A stretch of 64,000 nucleotides of DNA from Streptomyces tauricus (GTDB lineage: Bacteria; Actinomycetota; Actinomycetes; Streptomycetales; Streptomycetaceae), in NCBI RefSeq assembly GCF_014650955.1, contig NZ_BMVY01000015.1, positions 123,238 to 187,237 of the forward strand, read 5' to 3'. The notes under the pieces are model-generated. The model saw only the letters and a program-made list of their open reading frames with translations, had not been told where the DNA came from and did not search any database. Below, piece by piece: positions 8,448 to 16,583 of this stretch. Made by a program: the position numbers and the translations under genes. Positions within the stretch are counted from its first letter, which is position 1. Each line of letters starts with the position of its first letter.

Positions 8448-9860
8448 ATGGAGCGGATGGAACGAACGAAAGAGGATGAAACAGGGGAAACAGGTCCGGA
8501 AGGGCAGTCTTCCCGGCGGAGCGGTGTGGCGAACCCCACGGGACGCGCGGGCTCCCTCGGGGCCACGGGCGCCGACCGCCCCGCGCCGAACCGGGCGATG
8601 AACTCGTTCAGCCCCGCCGACGAGGAGAAGTTCCGCGGTGTCCGCCGCATGAAGCTCATGGCGACCGGACTGCTGCTGTTCGTCGCCGTCGTCTACGTAC
8701 TCGCCAAGTGGGCCGGGAACTCCGGCGCGGGCGCCTGGACGGGTTACGTGGCCGCCGCCGCCGAGGCCGGCATGGTCGGCGCGCTCGCCGACTGGTTCGC
8801 CGTGACCGCACTGTTCCGGCGGCCGATGGGCCTGCCCATCCCGCACACCGCGATCATCCCGACCAAGAAGGACCAGCTCGGCGTCTCCCTGGGCGAGTTC
8901 GTCGGGGAGAACTTCCTCTCGGAGGACGTCGTACGGCAGCGGCTGCGCTCTGTCGGCATCGGCAGCCGTCTCGGTACCTGGCTGGCCCTGCCCGAGCACG
9001 CCGACCGGGTGACCGAGGAGCTGGCCACCGCGCTCAGGGGAGCCCTCGCGGTGCTCCGCGACTCGGACGTGCAGGCCGTCGTCGGCGAGGCCATCAACCG
9101 GCGGGCCGACGCCCAGGAGATCGCCCCCGGCATAGGGAAGACGCTGGAGAAGGTCGTCGCGGACGGCGGCCACCGGCGGGTCGTCGACCTGATCTGCGTA
9201 CGCGCCCACGACTGGCTCGTCCTGCACAACGACCAGGTCATGGACGCCGTACAGGGCGGCGCGCCCGGCTGGACCCCGCGGTTCGTCGACAAGCGGGTCG
9301 GCGAGCGCGTCTACAAGGAGCTGCTGCGGTTCGTCACCGAGATGCGCGACATGCCCGCGCATCCGGCCCGGGGCGCCCTCGACCGGTTCCTCACCGACTT
9401 CGCCTCCGACCTGCAGTCCGACACGGACACGCGGGCGCGGGTGGAGAACCTCAAGCGCGAGGTCCTCGGCCGGGGCGAGGTCCAGGACCTGATCGCCTCC
9501 GCCTGGTCCTCCGTACGGCAGATGATCGTGTCCGCGGCGGAGGACGAGCGCAGCGAGCTGCGGTTGCGTGTGCGGGCGTCGCTGCTGTCGCTGGGGACGC
9601 GGATGGCCACGGACGCGCGGCTGCAGGCGAAGGTCGACGGGTGGGTGGAGGGGGCCGCGGTGTACGTCGTGACGACGTACCGGGACGAGATCACCTCGCT
9701 CATCACGGAGACCGTCGCGGGGTGGGACGCGGAGCACACCTCGCGGAAGATCGAGGCGCACATCGGACGGGACCTGCAGTTCATCCGAATCAACGGAACG
9801 GTCGTCGGCTCCCTGGCAGGCCTCCTGATCTACACGGTCTCGAAGGCCCTAGGAGCGTGA
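8448..9860 (+). CDS. DUF445 family membrane protein
   Basis: About 470 residues depending on start. After a polar, poorly conserved N-terminus there is a hydrophobic segment (LMATGLLLFVAVVYVLAKW) and a second one (GYVAAAAEAGMVGALADWFAVTALFR) carrying the A-D-W-F-A-V-T-A-L-F-R motif that defines DUF445 (YjiN-like) proteins. A long alpha-helical cytoplasmic or extracytoplasmic region follows, then a C-terminal hydrophobic segment (IRINGTVVGSLAGLLIYTVSK). Start is uncertain: TTG 8415, ATG 8430 and ATG 8448 share the frame. I chose 8448 because GGGGGA lies about 10 nt upstream. Function of the family is unknown. Confidence 0.82.
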   Translation: MERMERTKEDETGETGPEGQSSRRSGVANPTGRAGSLGATGADRPAPNRAMNSFSPADEEKFRGVRRMKLMATGLLLFVAVVYVLAKWAGNSGAGAWTGYVAAAAEAGMVGALADWFAVTALFRRPMGLPIPHTAIIPTKKDQLGVSLGEFVGENFLSEDVVRQRLRSVGIGSRLGTWLALPEHADRVTEELATALRGALAVLRDSDVQAVVGEAINRRADAQEIAPGIGKTLEKVVADGGHRRVVDLICVRAHDWLVLHNDQVMDAVQGGAPGWTPRFVDKRVGERVYKELLRFVTEMRDMPAHPARGALDRFLTDFASDLQSDTDTRARVENLKREVLGRGEVQDLIASAWSSVRQMIVSAAEDERSELRLRVRASLLSLGTRMATDARLQAKVDGWVEGAAVYVVTTYRDEITSLITETVAGWDAEHTSRKIEAHIGRDLQFIRINGTVVGSLAGLLIYTVSKALGA

Positions 9861-9884
9861 GCAGCAGCTACCCGCGCCCTTTCT

Positions 9885-10061
9885 AGGGGCGCGGGGAACG
9901 GCGCAGTCTTTTGTCGTGAGGGGGACGGAGCCCTCTCAGGGGCGCGGGGAACGGCGCAGTCTTTCGTCGTGAGGAGGGCAGAGCCCTCCAGGGGCGCGGG
10001 GAACGGCGCAATCTCTTGCCTTGAGGGGGACCGAGCCCTTCAGGGGCGCGGGGAACGGCGC
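9885..10061. repeat. Four tandem copies of the dispersed repeat, ~52-nt period
   Basis: Inverse orientation of the same element: AGGGGCGCGGGGAACGGCGC starts at 9885, 9938, 9990 and 10042, followed in three copies by A(G/A)TCT. The spacing of 53, 52 and 52 nt shows that the spacer was duplicated together with the element. The spacers (TCGTGAGGG...GGAGCCCT) can themselves form small hairpins. The array sits between the DUF445 gene and the MFS gene. Confidence 0.92.
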
Positions 10062-10140
10062 AAAGCGTGAAGAGTGCCAGGTGAGAGCCCGCCAGATCTG
10101 GGCACTCGGGGAGATGTTCCCGAGCCGCAGGAGGGGTGCC

Positions 10141-11607
10141 ATGGCCGTCACCGACGCCGGGTCAGCCGAGACCGGAGCCGTCACCACCGCCGTGCCCGCC
10201 CGCCTGGACCGGCTGCCCTGGTCCCGCTGGCACTGGACCATCGTCATCGGCCTCGGCACGGTCTGGATCCTGGACGGCCTGGAAGTCACCGTCGTCGGCA
10301 ACATCGCCGGCCGCCTCTCCGAGGAGGGCAGCGGACTGCCCATCTCGGCCGCGCAGGTCACCGGTATCGCCGCCGCAATGTACGTGGCCGGAGCCTGTTC
10401 GGGCGCCCTGTTCTTCGGCCGGCTCACGGACAAGTTCGGCCGCCGCAAGCTGTTCATGGTCACCCTCGCGGTCTATCTCGCGGCCACCGCCATGACGGCG
10501 CTCTCCTTCTCCACCTGGTGGTTCCTCCTCTTCCGCTTCCTCACCGGCTTCGGCATCGGCGGCGAGTACGCGGCCATCAACTCGGCGATCGACGAACTGA
10601 TCCCCTCGAAGTACCGTGGCCGTGTCGACCTGATCATCAACGGCAGCTTCTGGCTGGGCGCGATCGCCGGCTCGCTCCTGTCGATCGTCGCGCTGAACAC
10701 GGACCTGTTCGCGATGAACGTCGGCTGGCGGCTGACCTTCCTCCTCGGCGTCGTCCTCGGCCTGGTGATCCTGCTCGTACGCCGCAACGTCCCCGAGAGC
10801 CCGCGCTGGCTGTTCATCCACGGCAAGGGGGAGGAGGCGGAACGCCTGGTCACCGAGGCCGAGCGGCAGATCGAGGAGGAGACAGGGCGCGACCTCCCAC
10901 CGCCCGCCGGTGAGATCACCATCCACCAGCGCAAGAGCATCGGCTTCGGCATGATCGCCCGTACGGTCTTCACGACGTACCGCAAGCGCGCGGTCCTCGG
11001 GCTCTCCCTCTTCATCGGGCAGGCGTTCCTCTACAACGCGATCACCTTCGGCTTCGGCGCGATCCTCACCAAGTTCTTCGACGTGCCGACCGGCAGCACC
11101 GGTTACTACTTCGCCGTCATCGCGGCCGGCAACTTCCTCGGCCCGCTGCTCCTCGGCAAGCTCTTCGACACCGTGGGCCGCCGGATCATGATCTCGTCCA
11201 CGTATCTGCTCTCCGGCATCCTGCTCTTCGGCACGGCCTGGCTCTTCGACCAGGGCTCGCTGAACGCGACCACGCTGACCGCCTGCTGGTGCGTGGTCCT
11301 GTTCTTCGCCTCCGCGGGCGCGTCCAGCGCGTATCTGACGGTCTCCGAGATCTTCCCGATGGAGACCCGCGCGATGGCCATCGCCTTCTTCTACGCCATC
11401 GGCACCGCGGCCGGCGGCATCAGCGGCCCGCTGATCTTCTCCGAGCTGACCAGCACGGGTGTCGTCGGCGACACGGTCCTCGCCTTCCAGATCGGCGCCG
11501 GCCTGATGTGCGCGGCGGGCCTCGTCGCGGCGGTGCTCGCGGTGAAGGCGGAGGGCCGCTCCCTGGAGGACATCGCCAGCCCGCTGTCGACGGCGAAAAC
11601 CCCGTAA
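10141..11607 (+). CDS. MFS transporter, sugar/aromatic-acid porter type
   Basis: Proton-linked secondary transporter of 488 residues with 12 hydrophobic segments. The major facilitator signature GRLTDKFGRRKLF follows helix 2, and PESPRWLFIHGKG before the central loop is the sugar-porter-type motif. The central loop (about residues 220-275) is charged and cytoplasmic. Start ATG 10141 has a strong AGGAGG 6 nt upstream. The helix-1 motif ILDGLEVTVVGNI (Asp-Gly) resembles transporters of organic acids and sugars, but substrate is not determined. It appears to be transcribed alone. Confidence 0.88.
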   Translation: MAVTDAGSAETGAVTTAVPARLDRLPWSRWHWTIVIGLGTVWILDGLEVTVVGNIAGRLSEEGSGLPISAAQVTGIAAAMYVAGACSGALFFGRLTDKFGRRKLFMVTLAVYLAATAMTALSFSTWWFLLFRFLTGFGIGGEYAAINSAIDELIPSKYRGRVDLIINGSFWLGAIAGSLLSIVALNTDLFAMNVGWRLTFLLGVVLGLVILLVRRNVPESPRWLFIHGKGEEAERLVTEAERQIEEETGRDLPPPAGEITIHQRKSIGFGMIARTVFTTYRKRAVLGLSLFIGQAFLYNAITFGFGAILTKFFDVPTGSTGYYFAVIAAGNFLGPLLLGKLFDTVGRRIMISSTYLLSGILLFGTAWLFDQGSLNATTLTACWCVVLFFASAGASSAYLTVSEIFPMETRAMAIAFFYAIGTAAGGISGPLIFSELTSTGVVGDTVLAFQIGAGLMCAAGLVAAVLAVKAEGRSLEDIASPLSTAKTP

Positions 11608-11696
11608 CCTGCGGCGTCCGGCCGTCCAGGGACACGTCCAGGGGCTGTTGTACGACTCCGGGGCCGCGCTGCGACTCAGAGGAACGGGCGGGAACT

Positions 11697-11710
11697 GAGT
11701 ACGCGTACTC
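11697..11710. promoter_or_regulatory. 14-bp perfect palindrome upstream of a small membrane protein gene
   Basis: GAGTACGCGTACTC is a perfect 14-bp inverted repeat, 37 bp before the ATG at 11748. A GGAAC-like element lies just upstream (11691-11695). The position fits an operator or an extracytoplasmic-sigma promoter region, but no regulator gene is next to it. Confidence 0.45.
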
Positions 11711-11747
11711 TGTCGGCCCTGTGTACGACAGAGGGACCTTTGTTCCC

Positions 11748-12239
11748 ATGACCGAGAAGCTGCTGGGCCCGCTGTCGAAGCGCCCCTGGACGGAACGCTG
11801 GTCGACCCGCCTGCTGGGTGCCGCCCTGTCCTCGGCGGCGTACCTCCTCTGCCTCCCCTGGGATCTGCGCGACCACCCCGCGTCACCCGGTTCGCCCACG
11901 GAGGCGACGCCGGTGACCGTCCTCGGAGTGACGGCCCTGGCCGTGCTGCTGCTCCTGCTGGCCGCCTACTTCGGCCACCGCGACGCCCTCGCCTGGCCCC
12001 TGCTGCTGGTGGCGGTGCCTCCGGCGGCGCTCATGTACGTCTCGTTCCACACGCACCCCGAGTCGCCCGAGTCGCCGGAGTCACCCGGGGTGCCCGGGTG
12101 GCCCTGGCAGCTGATCTGGGCGTTCTCCACCCTCGTGATCGCGGCGGGCGTCCTCGTCGCGACGTCCGTGGGCCGACGGTTCAGGGAGGACTCGGAGGAG
12201 TCGCTGGACGGGTTGGTGTTCGCCCACCAGCGGGTCTGA
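11748..12239 (+). CDS. Small four-helix membrane protein, unknown function
   Basis: Predicted 163-residue protein with about four hydrophobic segments (LLGAALSSAAYLLCLPW, VTVLGVTALAVLLLLLAAYFG, ALAWPLLLVAVPPAALMYV, LIWAFSTLVIAAGVLVATSVG). Between helices 3 and 4 lies a short Pro-Glu-Ser repeat (HPESPESPESPGVPGW). The start is weakly supported: the upstream sequence GAGGGACCTTTGTTCCC has a GAGGG about 12 nt away. It ends 3 nt before the stop of the convergent DUF2269 gene. I recognise no family. Confidence 0.65.
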   Translation: MTEKLLGPLSKRPWTERWSTRLLGAALSSAAYLLCLPWDLRDHPASPGSPTEATPVTVLGVTALAVLLLLLAAYFGHRDALAWPLLLVAVPPAALMYVSFHTHPESPESPESPGVPGWPWQLIWAFSTLVIAAGVLVATSVGRRFREDSEESLDGLVFAHQRV

Positions 12240-12242
12240 TCG

Positions 12243-12737
12243 TCAGGCGCCCGTCGTGGACCCGGGCCGCACGATCATGAGGATCGTGACGGTGGCCCAC
12301 AGCAGGTTGAAGATGCCGGTGAACATGGCGAGTCGCACGGTGACGCGGGGGTTCACGGCAACGTCGACAGCGGTGGTGGCCGTGCCCGCCTCCACCGCTT
12401 CCACCGCTTCGACGATCTCCTCCTGGCGCGGCAGTACCAGCGCCAGCAGGACGGCCGCCGCGATCCCGGTCAGGACCATGGAGACGATCAGCCAGGTGTC
12501 GTGGAGCACGCCCATGCTGAGAGCCGTGGCCATCCCGAGTACGGGAACGGCGATGCCCAGGGCCGCGTACACCCGGCAGATCCGGTGCAGCAGGCGCACG
12601 GTCTCCGTGGCCCGCGGGTTGTCCGGATCGGCGAGGGCCCGCCGGGCGCTGGGCGGGAACATGCTGGCCGCGACGGTGACGGGCCCGACGGCGACGATCG
12701 CGGCGAGGACGTGGAGGACGAGGAGAAACTTGGTCAC
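12243..12737 (-). CDS. DUF2269-like small integral membrane protein
   Basis: Predicted 164-residue protein with four hydrophobic segments, starting KFLLVLHVLAAIVAVGPVTVAASMFPP. That N-terminal pattern (helix 1 with His followed by VGP) is what I associate with the DUF2269 family. A short run VEAVEAVEA sits in the loop before the last helix (MFTGIFNLLWATVTILMIV). Start GTG 12737 fits the beginning of helix 1, though no good ribosome binding site precedes it, so the start is tentative. It is divergent from the GlxA-type AraC regulator, which could control it. Function unknown. Confidence 0.68.
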   Translation of the reverse strand: MTKFLLVLHVLAAIVAVGPVTVAASMFPPSARRALADPDNPRATETVRLLHRICRVYAALGIAVPVLGMATALSMGVLHDTWLIVSMVLTGIAAAVLLALVLPRQEEIVEAVEAVEAGTATTAVDVAVNPRVTVRLAMFTGIFNLLWATVTILMIVRPGSTTGA

Positions 12738-12774
12738 GAGGGGACGGTAGGCGGCGTACCGGATCACCTGGAAG

Positions 12775-12788
12775 TGGCGGTATCGCCA
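12775..12788. promoter_or_regulatory. Inverted repeat in the divergent DUF2269/AraC intergenic region
   Basis: TGGCG-GTAT-CGCCA gives 5-bp arms around a 4-nt spacer, midway between two divergent genes. It is a possible binding site for the adjacent AraC-type regulator; this is inference from position only. Confidence 0.3.
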
Positions 12789-12864
12789 GCCTTCAACGGA
12801 TTCTCGCCAAGCCAAGCGGAGTGGCCGTTGCCGCGCGACCGGCCTTCTACAGCCGATACCCCGC

Positions 12865-12893
12865 TTGGCGGAAATCAGTTGCCCGCCTACGCT
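12865..12893 (+). promoter_or_regulatory. Candidate promoter for a leaderless AraC-regulator transcript
   Basis: TTGGCG (12865-12870), a 17-bp spacer, then TACGCT (12888-12893) resembles a vegetative promoter. The -10 box ends only 6 nt before ATG 12900, so transcription would begin at or next to the start codon. No ribosome binding site is seen, which agrees with a leaderless mRNA. Confidence 0.55.
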
Positions 12894-12899
12894 CTTGCC

Positions 12900-13904
12900 A
12901 TGCACACCGTGGCCGTACTGGCGCTCGACGGGGTCATCCCGTTCGATCTCTCCGCTCCGATCGACACCTTCAACTGGGCCCGGCTGCCCGACGGCCGCGC
13001 GCCCTACCGGATCAAGGTCTGCTCGCCGAGCGAGGAGGTGAGCGCGGGGGCGTTCACCGTGCGGGCGCCGTACGGCCTCGATGCGCTGGCCGAGGCGGAC
13101 ACGATCATCGTGCCCGGCACCACGGACCCGACCACCCCGCTGCCGCCCGGGATGGCCGAGGCCCTGCGCGCGGCGGCCGCGAACGGCACGCGCATCGCCT
13201 CGATCTGCGTCGGCGCGTTCATCTTCGCCGCCACCGGACTGCTCGACGGACAGCGGGCGACCACGCACTGGATCGCCGCCGCGGACCTGGCGGCCATGCA
13301 TCCGGCGGTGACGGTCGACCCCAACGTCCTCTACGTCGACAACGGCCAGTTCCTCACCTCGGCGGGCGCCGCCGCGGCGATGGACATGTGCCTGCACATG
13401 ATCCGCAAGGACTACGGCTCGGCCGTCGCCGCCCACGCGGCCCGGATGTCCGTCATGCCGCTCGAACGGGAGGGCGGGCAGGCCCAGTTCATCGTCCACA
13501 CCCAGCCCCCGGCCCCGGCGGGCACGACGATGGAGCCCCTGCTCAACTGGCTGGAGGAGAACGCCGGCCGCGACCTGACACTGGACGACATCGCGGCCCG
13601 GGCCGGTACCAGCGCCCGTACGCTCAACCGCCGTTTCCGCGAGCAGACCGGTACGACACCGCTGCAGTGGCTGCACCGGGCGCGGGTGCGGCAGGCCCAG
13701 CACCTCCTGGAGAACACGTCCCATCCCGTCGAACGGATCGCGGCGCAGGCGGGGTTCGGCTCGCCGACCGCCTTCCGGGACCGGTTCAAGAGGGTGGTGG
13801 GGACGAGCCCGCAGGCGTACCGGAGGGCGTTCCGGGGAGCGCCGGACGGCGCGGACCCCGACCACCGGCTTCACCCGGCTGAGAGCGCCGGTCGAGCCGG
13901 CTGA
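12900..13904 (+). CDS. GlxA/FtrA-type transcriptional regulator (DJ-1/PfpI plus AraC domains)
   Basis: Predicted 334-residue regulator. Residues about 1-170 form a DJ-1/PfpI class-I glutamine-amidotransferase-like domain, with the cysteine elbow region ASICVGAFIFAATGLLDG. Residues about 215-315 carry an AraC/XylS DNA-binding domain with two helix-turn-helix units (TLDDIAARAGTSARTLNRRF and ERIAAQAGFGSPTAFRDRFK) and the typical ending VGTSPQAYRRAF. Family members usually sense small metabolites, and many neighbour the genes they control. The divergent DUF2269 gene is the obvious local candidate. The 'GlxA' family name refers to this regulator type and is unrelated to the copper oxidase glxA at 58-60 kb. 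Confidence 0.92.
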   Translation: MHTVAVLALDGVIPFDLSAPIDTFNWARLPDGRAPYRIKVCSPSEEVSAGAFTVRAPYGLDALAEADTIIVPGTTDPTTPLPPGMAEALRAAAANGTRIASICVGAFIFAATGLLDGQRATTHWIAAADLAAMHPAVTVDPNVLYVDNGQFLTSAGAAAAMDMCLHMIRKDYGSAVAAHAARMSVMPLEREGGQAQFIVHTQPPAPAGTTMEPLLNWLEENAGRDLTLDDIAARAGTSARTLNRRFREQTGTTPLQWLHRARVRQAQHLLENTSHPVERIAAQAGFGSPTAFRDRFKRVVGTSPQAYRRAFRGAPDGADPDHRLHPAESAGRAG

Positions 13905-13926
13905 GGCGGGGCAGGGCCTCGGCCAG

Positions 13927-13985
13927 CCGTCCAGCGGGGCCGGGTGTCAGCCCCGCCGTCCAGCGGGGCCGGGTGTCAGCCCCGC
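13927..13985. repeat. 29-nt tandem duplication
   Basis: The unit CCGTCCAGCGGGGCCGGGTG plus TCAGCCCCG occurs twice in perfect tandem (13927-13955 and 13956-13984). The second copy contains the stop codon of the minus-strand gene ending at 13976. It lies between two convergent genes and looks like a recent slippage duplication. Confidence 0.85.
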
Positions 13986-14278
13986 CGGTCGGCCACGGCC
14001 CACGACGCCAGGGCGACGGCCCCGGCCGCCCCGAACACCGCGGGCCACGCCCCGACCTTCTTGGCGAGCGGATGGGATCCGGCGAAGGCGGCGACGTACG
14101 CGGCGGTCAGCGCCCCGGCGGCCCGCCCGCCGGCCTGCTGCCGCCACTGCTGGGCGGCAGCTGCCCCGGCGGCGGCGAGCACGACCCCGCCGAGCTGCCG
14201 CTTCCTGGTCCAGCGGGCGACCCCGTACCCGCCGATGAGCCCACTCGCGGCCACCACCGCGGCCGGTACCTTCGCCAT
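13976..14278 (-). CDS. Small Ala/Gly-rich membrane protein, unknown
   Basis: Predicted 100-residue protein with up to three hydrophobic stretches (AAVVAASGLIGGYGVA, GGVVLAAAGAAAAQQ, AAGALTAAYVAAFAGS) and short basic links (RWTRKRQ). AGGAGG lies 5 nt before ATG 14278, which supports this start over the GTG one codon upstream. Its stop lies inside the 29-nt duplication. The composition is very Ala-rich, as expected from local GC content, and I recognise no family. It is followed by the convergent AraC regulator and preceded by the esterase gene on the same strand start side. Confidence 0.6.
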   Translation of the reverse strand: MAKVPAAVVAASGLIGGYGVARWTRKRQLGGVVLAAAGAAAAQQWRQQAGGRAAGALTAAYVAAFAGSHPLAKKVGAWPAVFGAAGAVALASWAVADRRG

Positions 14279-14374
14279 CACTGCCTCCTGCTCCTGCTTC
14301 TGCTCCTGCCGCCACGTCCGATGGCCAGCCGGGCCGAGCCTAGCCCGCAGGGCCCGCCGCCCCGCCGACAGGCC

Positions 14375-15229
14375 CTAGCGGGCGCCCGGCACCGCCTCTC
14401 CCGACAGCGGCAGCCCCAGCCCCGCCACCGCGCGGGCGACGAGGCGGGCCATCTCGACGGCGCCGCGCTCCTGGAAGTGGGTGTTGTCCTGCACTCCGTC
14501 GGGGAAGTTCGGGTACTGCCCCGCGGTCAGCCACAGGAAGATCCCCTTGGAGGCCTCGACACCGATCCCGTCGAGGTAGGCGCGGCTGGCCGCCGAGAGG
14601 TCGACCAGCGGAGCGCCCTCCTCCTGCGCGACCGCCTTCGCGGCGTCCACGTACGCGGGGAAGGAGACGTTGAACTTCCCGGTGGTCGCGTTGTAGGAGC
14701 GCCGGGACACGGGCGTCACGACGACCGGCGTCGCGCCGCGCGCCCGGGTGGCCCGGATGTAGTCGTTGCGCAGGTACTCCTTGTAGTCGGCGGGGGAGGT
14801 GTACCGCTCGGGGTTGCTCACGGTGGCGTCGTTGTGCCCGAACTGCACGAAGAGGTAGTCGCCCGCCTTGATCACCTGGTGGATCGCGGCGAGCCGCCCC
14901 TGCTCGATGAAGGAACGCGAACTGCGCCCGCCGATGGCACGGTTGGCGACGGTGATGTTCGAGGTGAAGTACGAGGACAGCTTCTGGCCCCAGCCGGCCT
15001 GGGGGTAGTAGCCGGAGCTGTAGGTCTGCGCAGTGGAGTCACTGGCGATGTAGAGGGTGCCGGTCGCCGCCGCGGCGGCACTCGCGGTCCCGGGCAGCCC
15101 CAGGACCCCGAGGACCCCAGCCCCGGCCGCGCCCGCGGCACCCCCCAGAAACCGTCGCCGACTGCTTACGTGGTTGCTGTTGCTGTTGCTGTTGCTGTTG
15201 CTCGTGCCATGGCTGCCGCTGTGGCTCAT
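14375..15229 (-). CDS. Tat-exported rhamnogalacturonan acetylesterase-like SGNH hydrolase
   Basis: Predicted 284-residue secreted esterase. The N-terminus has an (Ser-Asn) repeat and then a twin-arginine signal (SSRRRFLGGAAGAAGAG) ending at TASAAAA. The mature part has the SGNH blocks of the rhamnogalacturonan acetylesterase group: ASDSTAQ near residue 61, VANRAIGGRSSRSF, FGHND near 130, and DNTHFQERGA near 248 with the Asp-x-x-His pair. Such enzymes remove acetyl groups from pectic polysaccharide, which fits a soil saprophyte. GGGAAGG lies 4 nt before ATG. The (SN) codons form a GCTGTT hexamer microsatellite at about 15178-15202, so length variation between strains is likely. Confidence 0.9.
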   Translation of the reverse strand: MSHSGSHGTSNSNSNSNSNHVSSRRRFLGGAAGAAGAGVLGVLGLPGTASAAAAATGTLYIASDSTAQTYSSGYYPQAGWGQKLSSYFTSNITVANRAIGGRSSRSFIEQGRLAAIHQVIKAGDYLFVQFGHNDATVSNPERYTSPADYKEYLRNDYIRATRARGATPVVVTPVSRRSYNATTGKFNVSFPAYVDAAKAVAQEEGAPLVDLSAASRAYLDGIGVEASKGIFLWLTAGQYPNFPDGVQDNTHFQERGAVEMARLVARAVAGLGLPLSGEAVPGAR

Positions 15230-15313
15230 CTGACCTTCCCTTTGCGGGAGATGGGGGGATGTCAGAGAGGGGTGGCAGCAGCGGAGGGAAAGGTTGCCGC
15301 CGCCGGCCGCCGC

Positions 15314-16000
15314 TCACTGCTGTGCGTCCGCCAGCCAGGTCCGCCACACACGACGGCTGTTGGGCACCTCGGGCCGGTCCAGGAGCCACAGCACGTACCC
15401 GGCGTGCAACCGGGCCCACGGGTTCTCGGATCGCCGGGCCGCCTCAAGCCGCACGCGCAGCGGAGGCCCGTCGACGACCCGGGCGATCCGCACGTACTCA
15501 CGGTCCTTGCAGCGGTAGGCCCGCCGCACGACGATCTCCACCAGGTCGATCAGCTTGGCCCGGGCCACCGCGTTGCGCCCGACGGAGTCCACGGCAAGAT
15601 CCCGGATGAGCCCCTCCTTCGTCCCCCACTCCTTGGCGGCGAGGGTCCACTCGTCCGGAAACCGGGCCTCCCATTCAAGGAAGAGCAGGGCGTAGGGCAG
15701 CCCGGGCCACTCGACGATGTCCTCGTAGTCCAGGCGGTGCCACACACCGTCGGGCAGCGAACGACTCCCGATCCGCAGGCGCTCCTCCCAGGCCACCCGC
15801 AGGGCCGGAACGTCGTACGGATCCTCCACACCCTGTTCCTGCAGCGCCATCAACGTACTGTTGAAGTGCGCCACGGCCTCCGCCGTCGCCTCTCTGGCGG
15901 AGGCCAAGTGATCAAGTGCGACGGCCCGTTCGGCCGGATCCTTGGAGATCAGTCCGTACGCCCAGGACAGCCGCTCGTCCCAAGCCTGGGCGTCGTCCAT
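15314..16000 (-). CDS. Hypothetical protein, mostly helical, unknown function
   Basis: Predicted 228-residue soluble protein rich in Trp, Arg, Asp and Glu (AWDERLSWAYGLISKDPAERAVALDHLASAREATAEAVAHF). No signal peptide or membrane segment. Repeated short helical stretches with conserved-looking Trp residues and ending YVLWLLDRPEVPNSRRVWRTWLADAQQ suggest an all-alpha fold. The start is uncertain: ATG 16000 begins the well-behaved sequence, and ATG 16030 would add MGYGREREAD. I do not recognise the family. It may be the outermost gene of the ordinary chromosome before the gene-poor stretch. Confidence 0.62.
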   Translation of the reverse strand: MDDAQAWDERLSWAYGLISKDPAERAVALDHLASAREATAEAVAHFNSTLMALQEQGVEDPYDVPALRVAWEERLRIGSRSLPDGVWHRLDYEDIVEWPGLPYALLFLEWEARFPDEWTLAAKEWGTKEGLIRDLAVDSVGRNAVARAKLIDLVEIVVRRAYRCKDREYVRIARVVDGPPLRVRLEAARRSENPWARLHAGYVLWLLDRPEVPNSRRVWRTWLADAQQ

Positions 16001-16540
16001 GTCCGCTTCGCGCTCTCTCCCATACCCCATGGGACAGATCATCCCCGAGTACCCCGCGCCCTGCCCCTCCGGGCACCGGTACCGAGAGGGAACGGAAGAG
16101 AAAGCCGCCGAATCAGAGGATGTTCGCCCCCGCAGCCGACGCAGAACACCACCCGAAGACGGACGGCGTCGCCCGCGACCAAGACCAGAGAGCCACCTCA
16201 CCGGCCAGGGTGGCCCGTACCTTCTTGCGCTCGCCAGTGCTGTCCACTCATCGAAAGCCGGGGAGCCGACCCGGCGTGCCGACGAGACGCGACTGCGCCC
16301 GGGAACCCCGCCCCACAGCCCAACCAACCCGCCCGCATCCCACCCAGCGGGCCCCCGCTTTTCCGGGCCGCGCGCTCGCTTCTCACCCGTGCCGGAGCGG
16401 GCCGAGTCAAGGGTGAAGCGCAGCGCAATCGCCGTAGGCGACGGCCGAAGGCCGCCCTTTACACGGCCCGCGGAGGCACGACACTGCCGAGAAGCGCGCG
16501 GCCCAGGAGCCACTCCGGAAGCGGGTCCCACCGAAAGTCA
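16001..16540. other. Gene-poor stretch, no supported gene
   Basis: About 540 bp with no reading frame that shows plausible codon use, start and ribosome binding site. Its composition is more mixed than the flanking genes. A small hairpin CGGCCGAAGGCCG lies around 16442-16454. It marks the left edge of the accessory block that begins with the radical SAM locus. Confidence 0.5.
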
Positions 16541-16575
16541 CCTACGGCCACCCCGAACTCAGGGGCGGCCGTAGG
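16541..16575. terminator. Hairpin terminator downstream of the radical SAM operon
   Basis: CCTACGGCC (16541-16549) pairs with GGCCGTAGG (16567-16575), and inner CCCC (16551-16554) pairs with GGGG (16562-16565) across a single mismatch. The hairpin begins 9 nt beyond the stop codon at 16584 of the minus-strand operon, so it is well placed to end that transcript. Confidence 0.72.
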
Positions 16576-16583
16576 CGTGGGGG

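Noticed and set aside
9885..10061. Regularly spaced repeat resembling a short CRISPR array
   Set aside because: The spacers are near-identical rather than unique, the repeat is found elsewhere outside arrays, and no cas genes are present.
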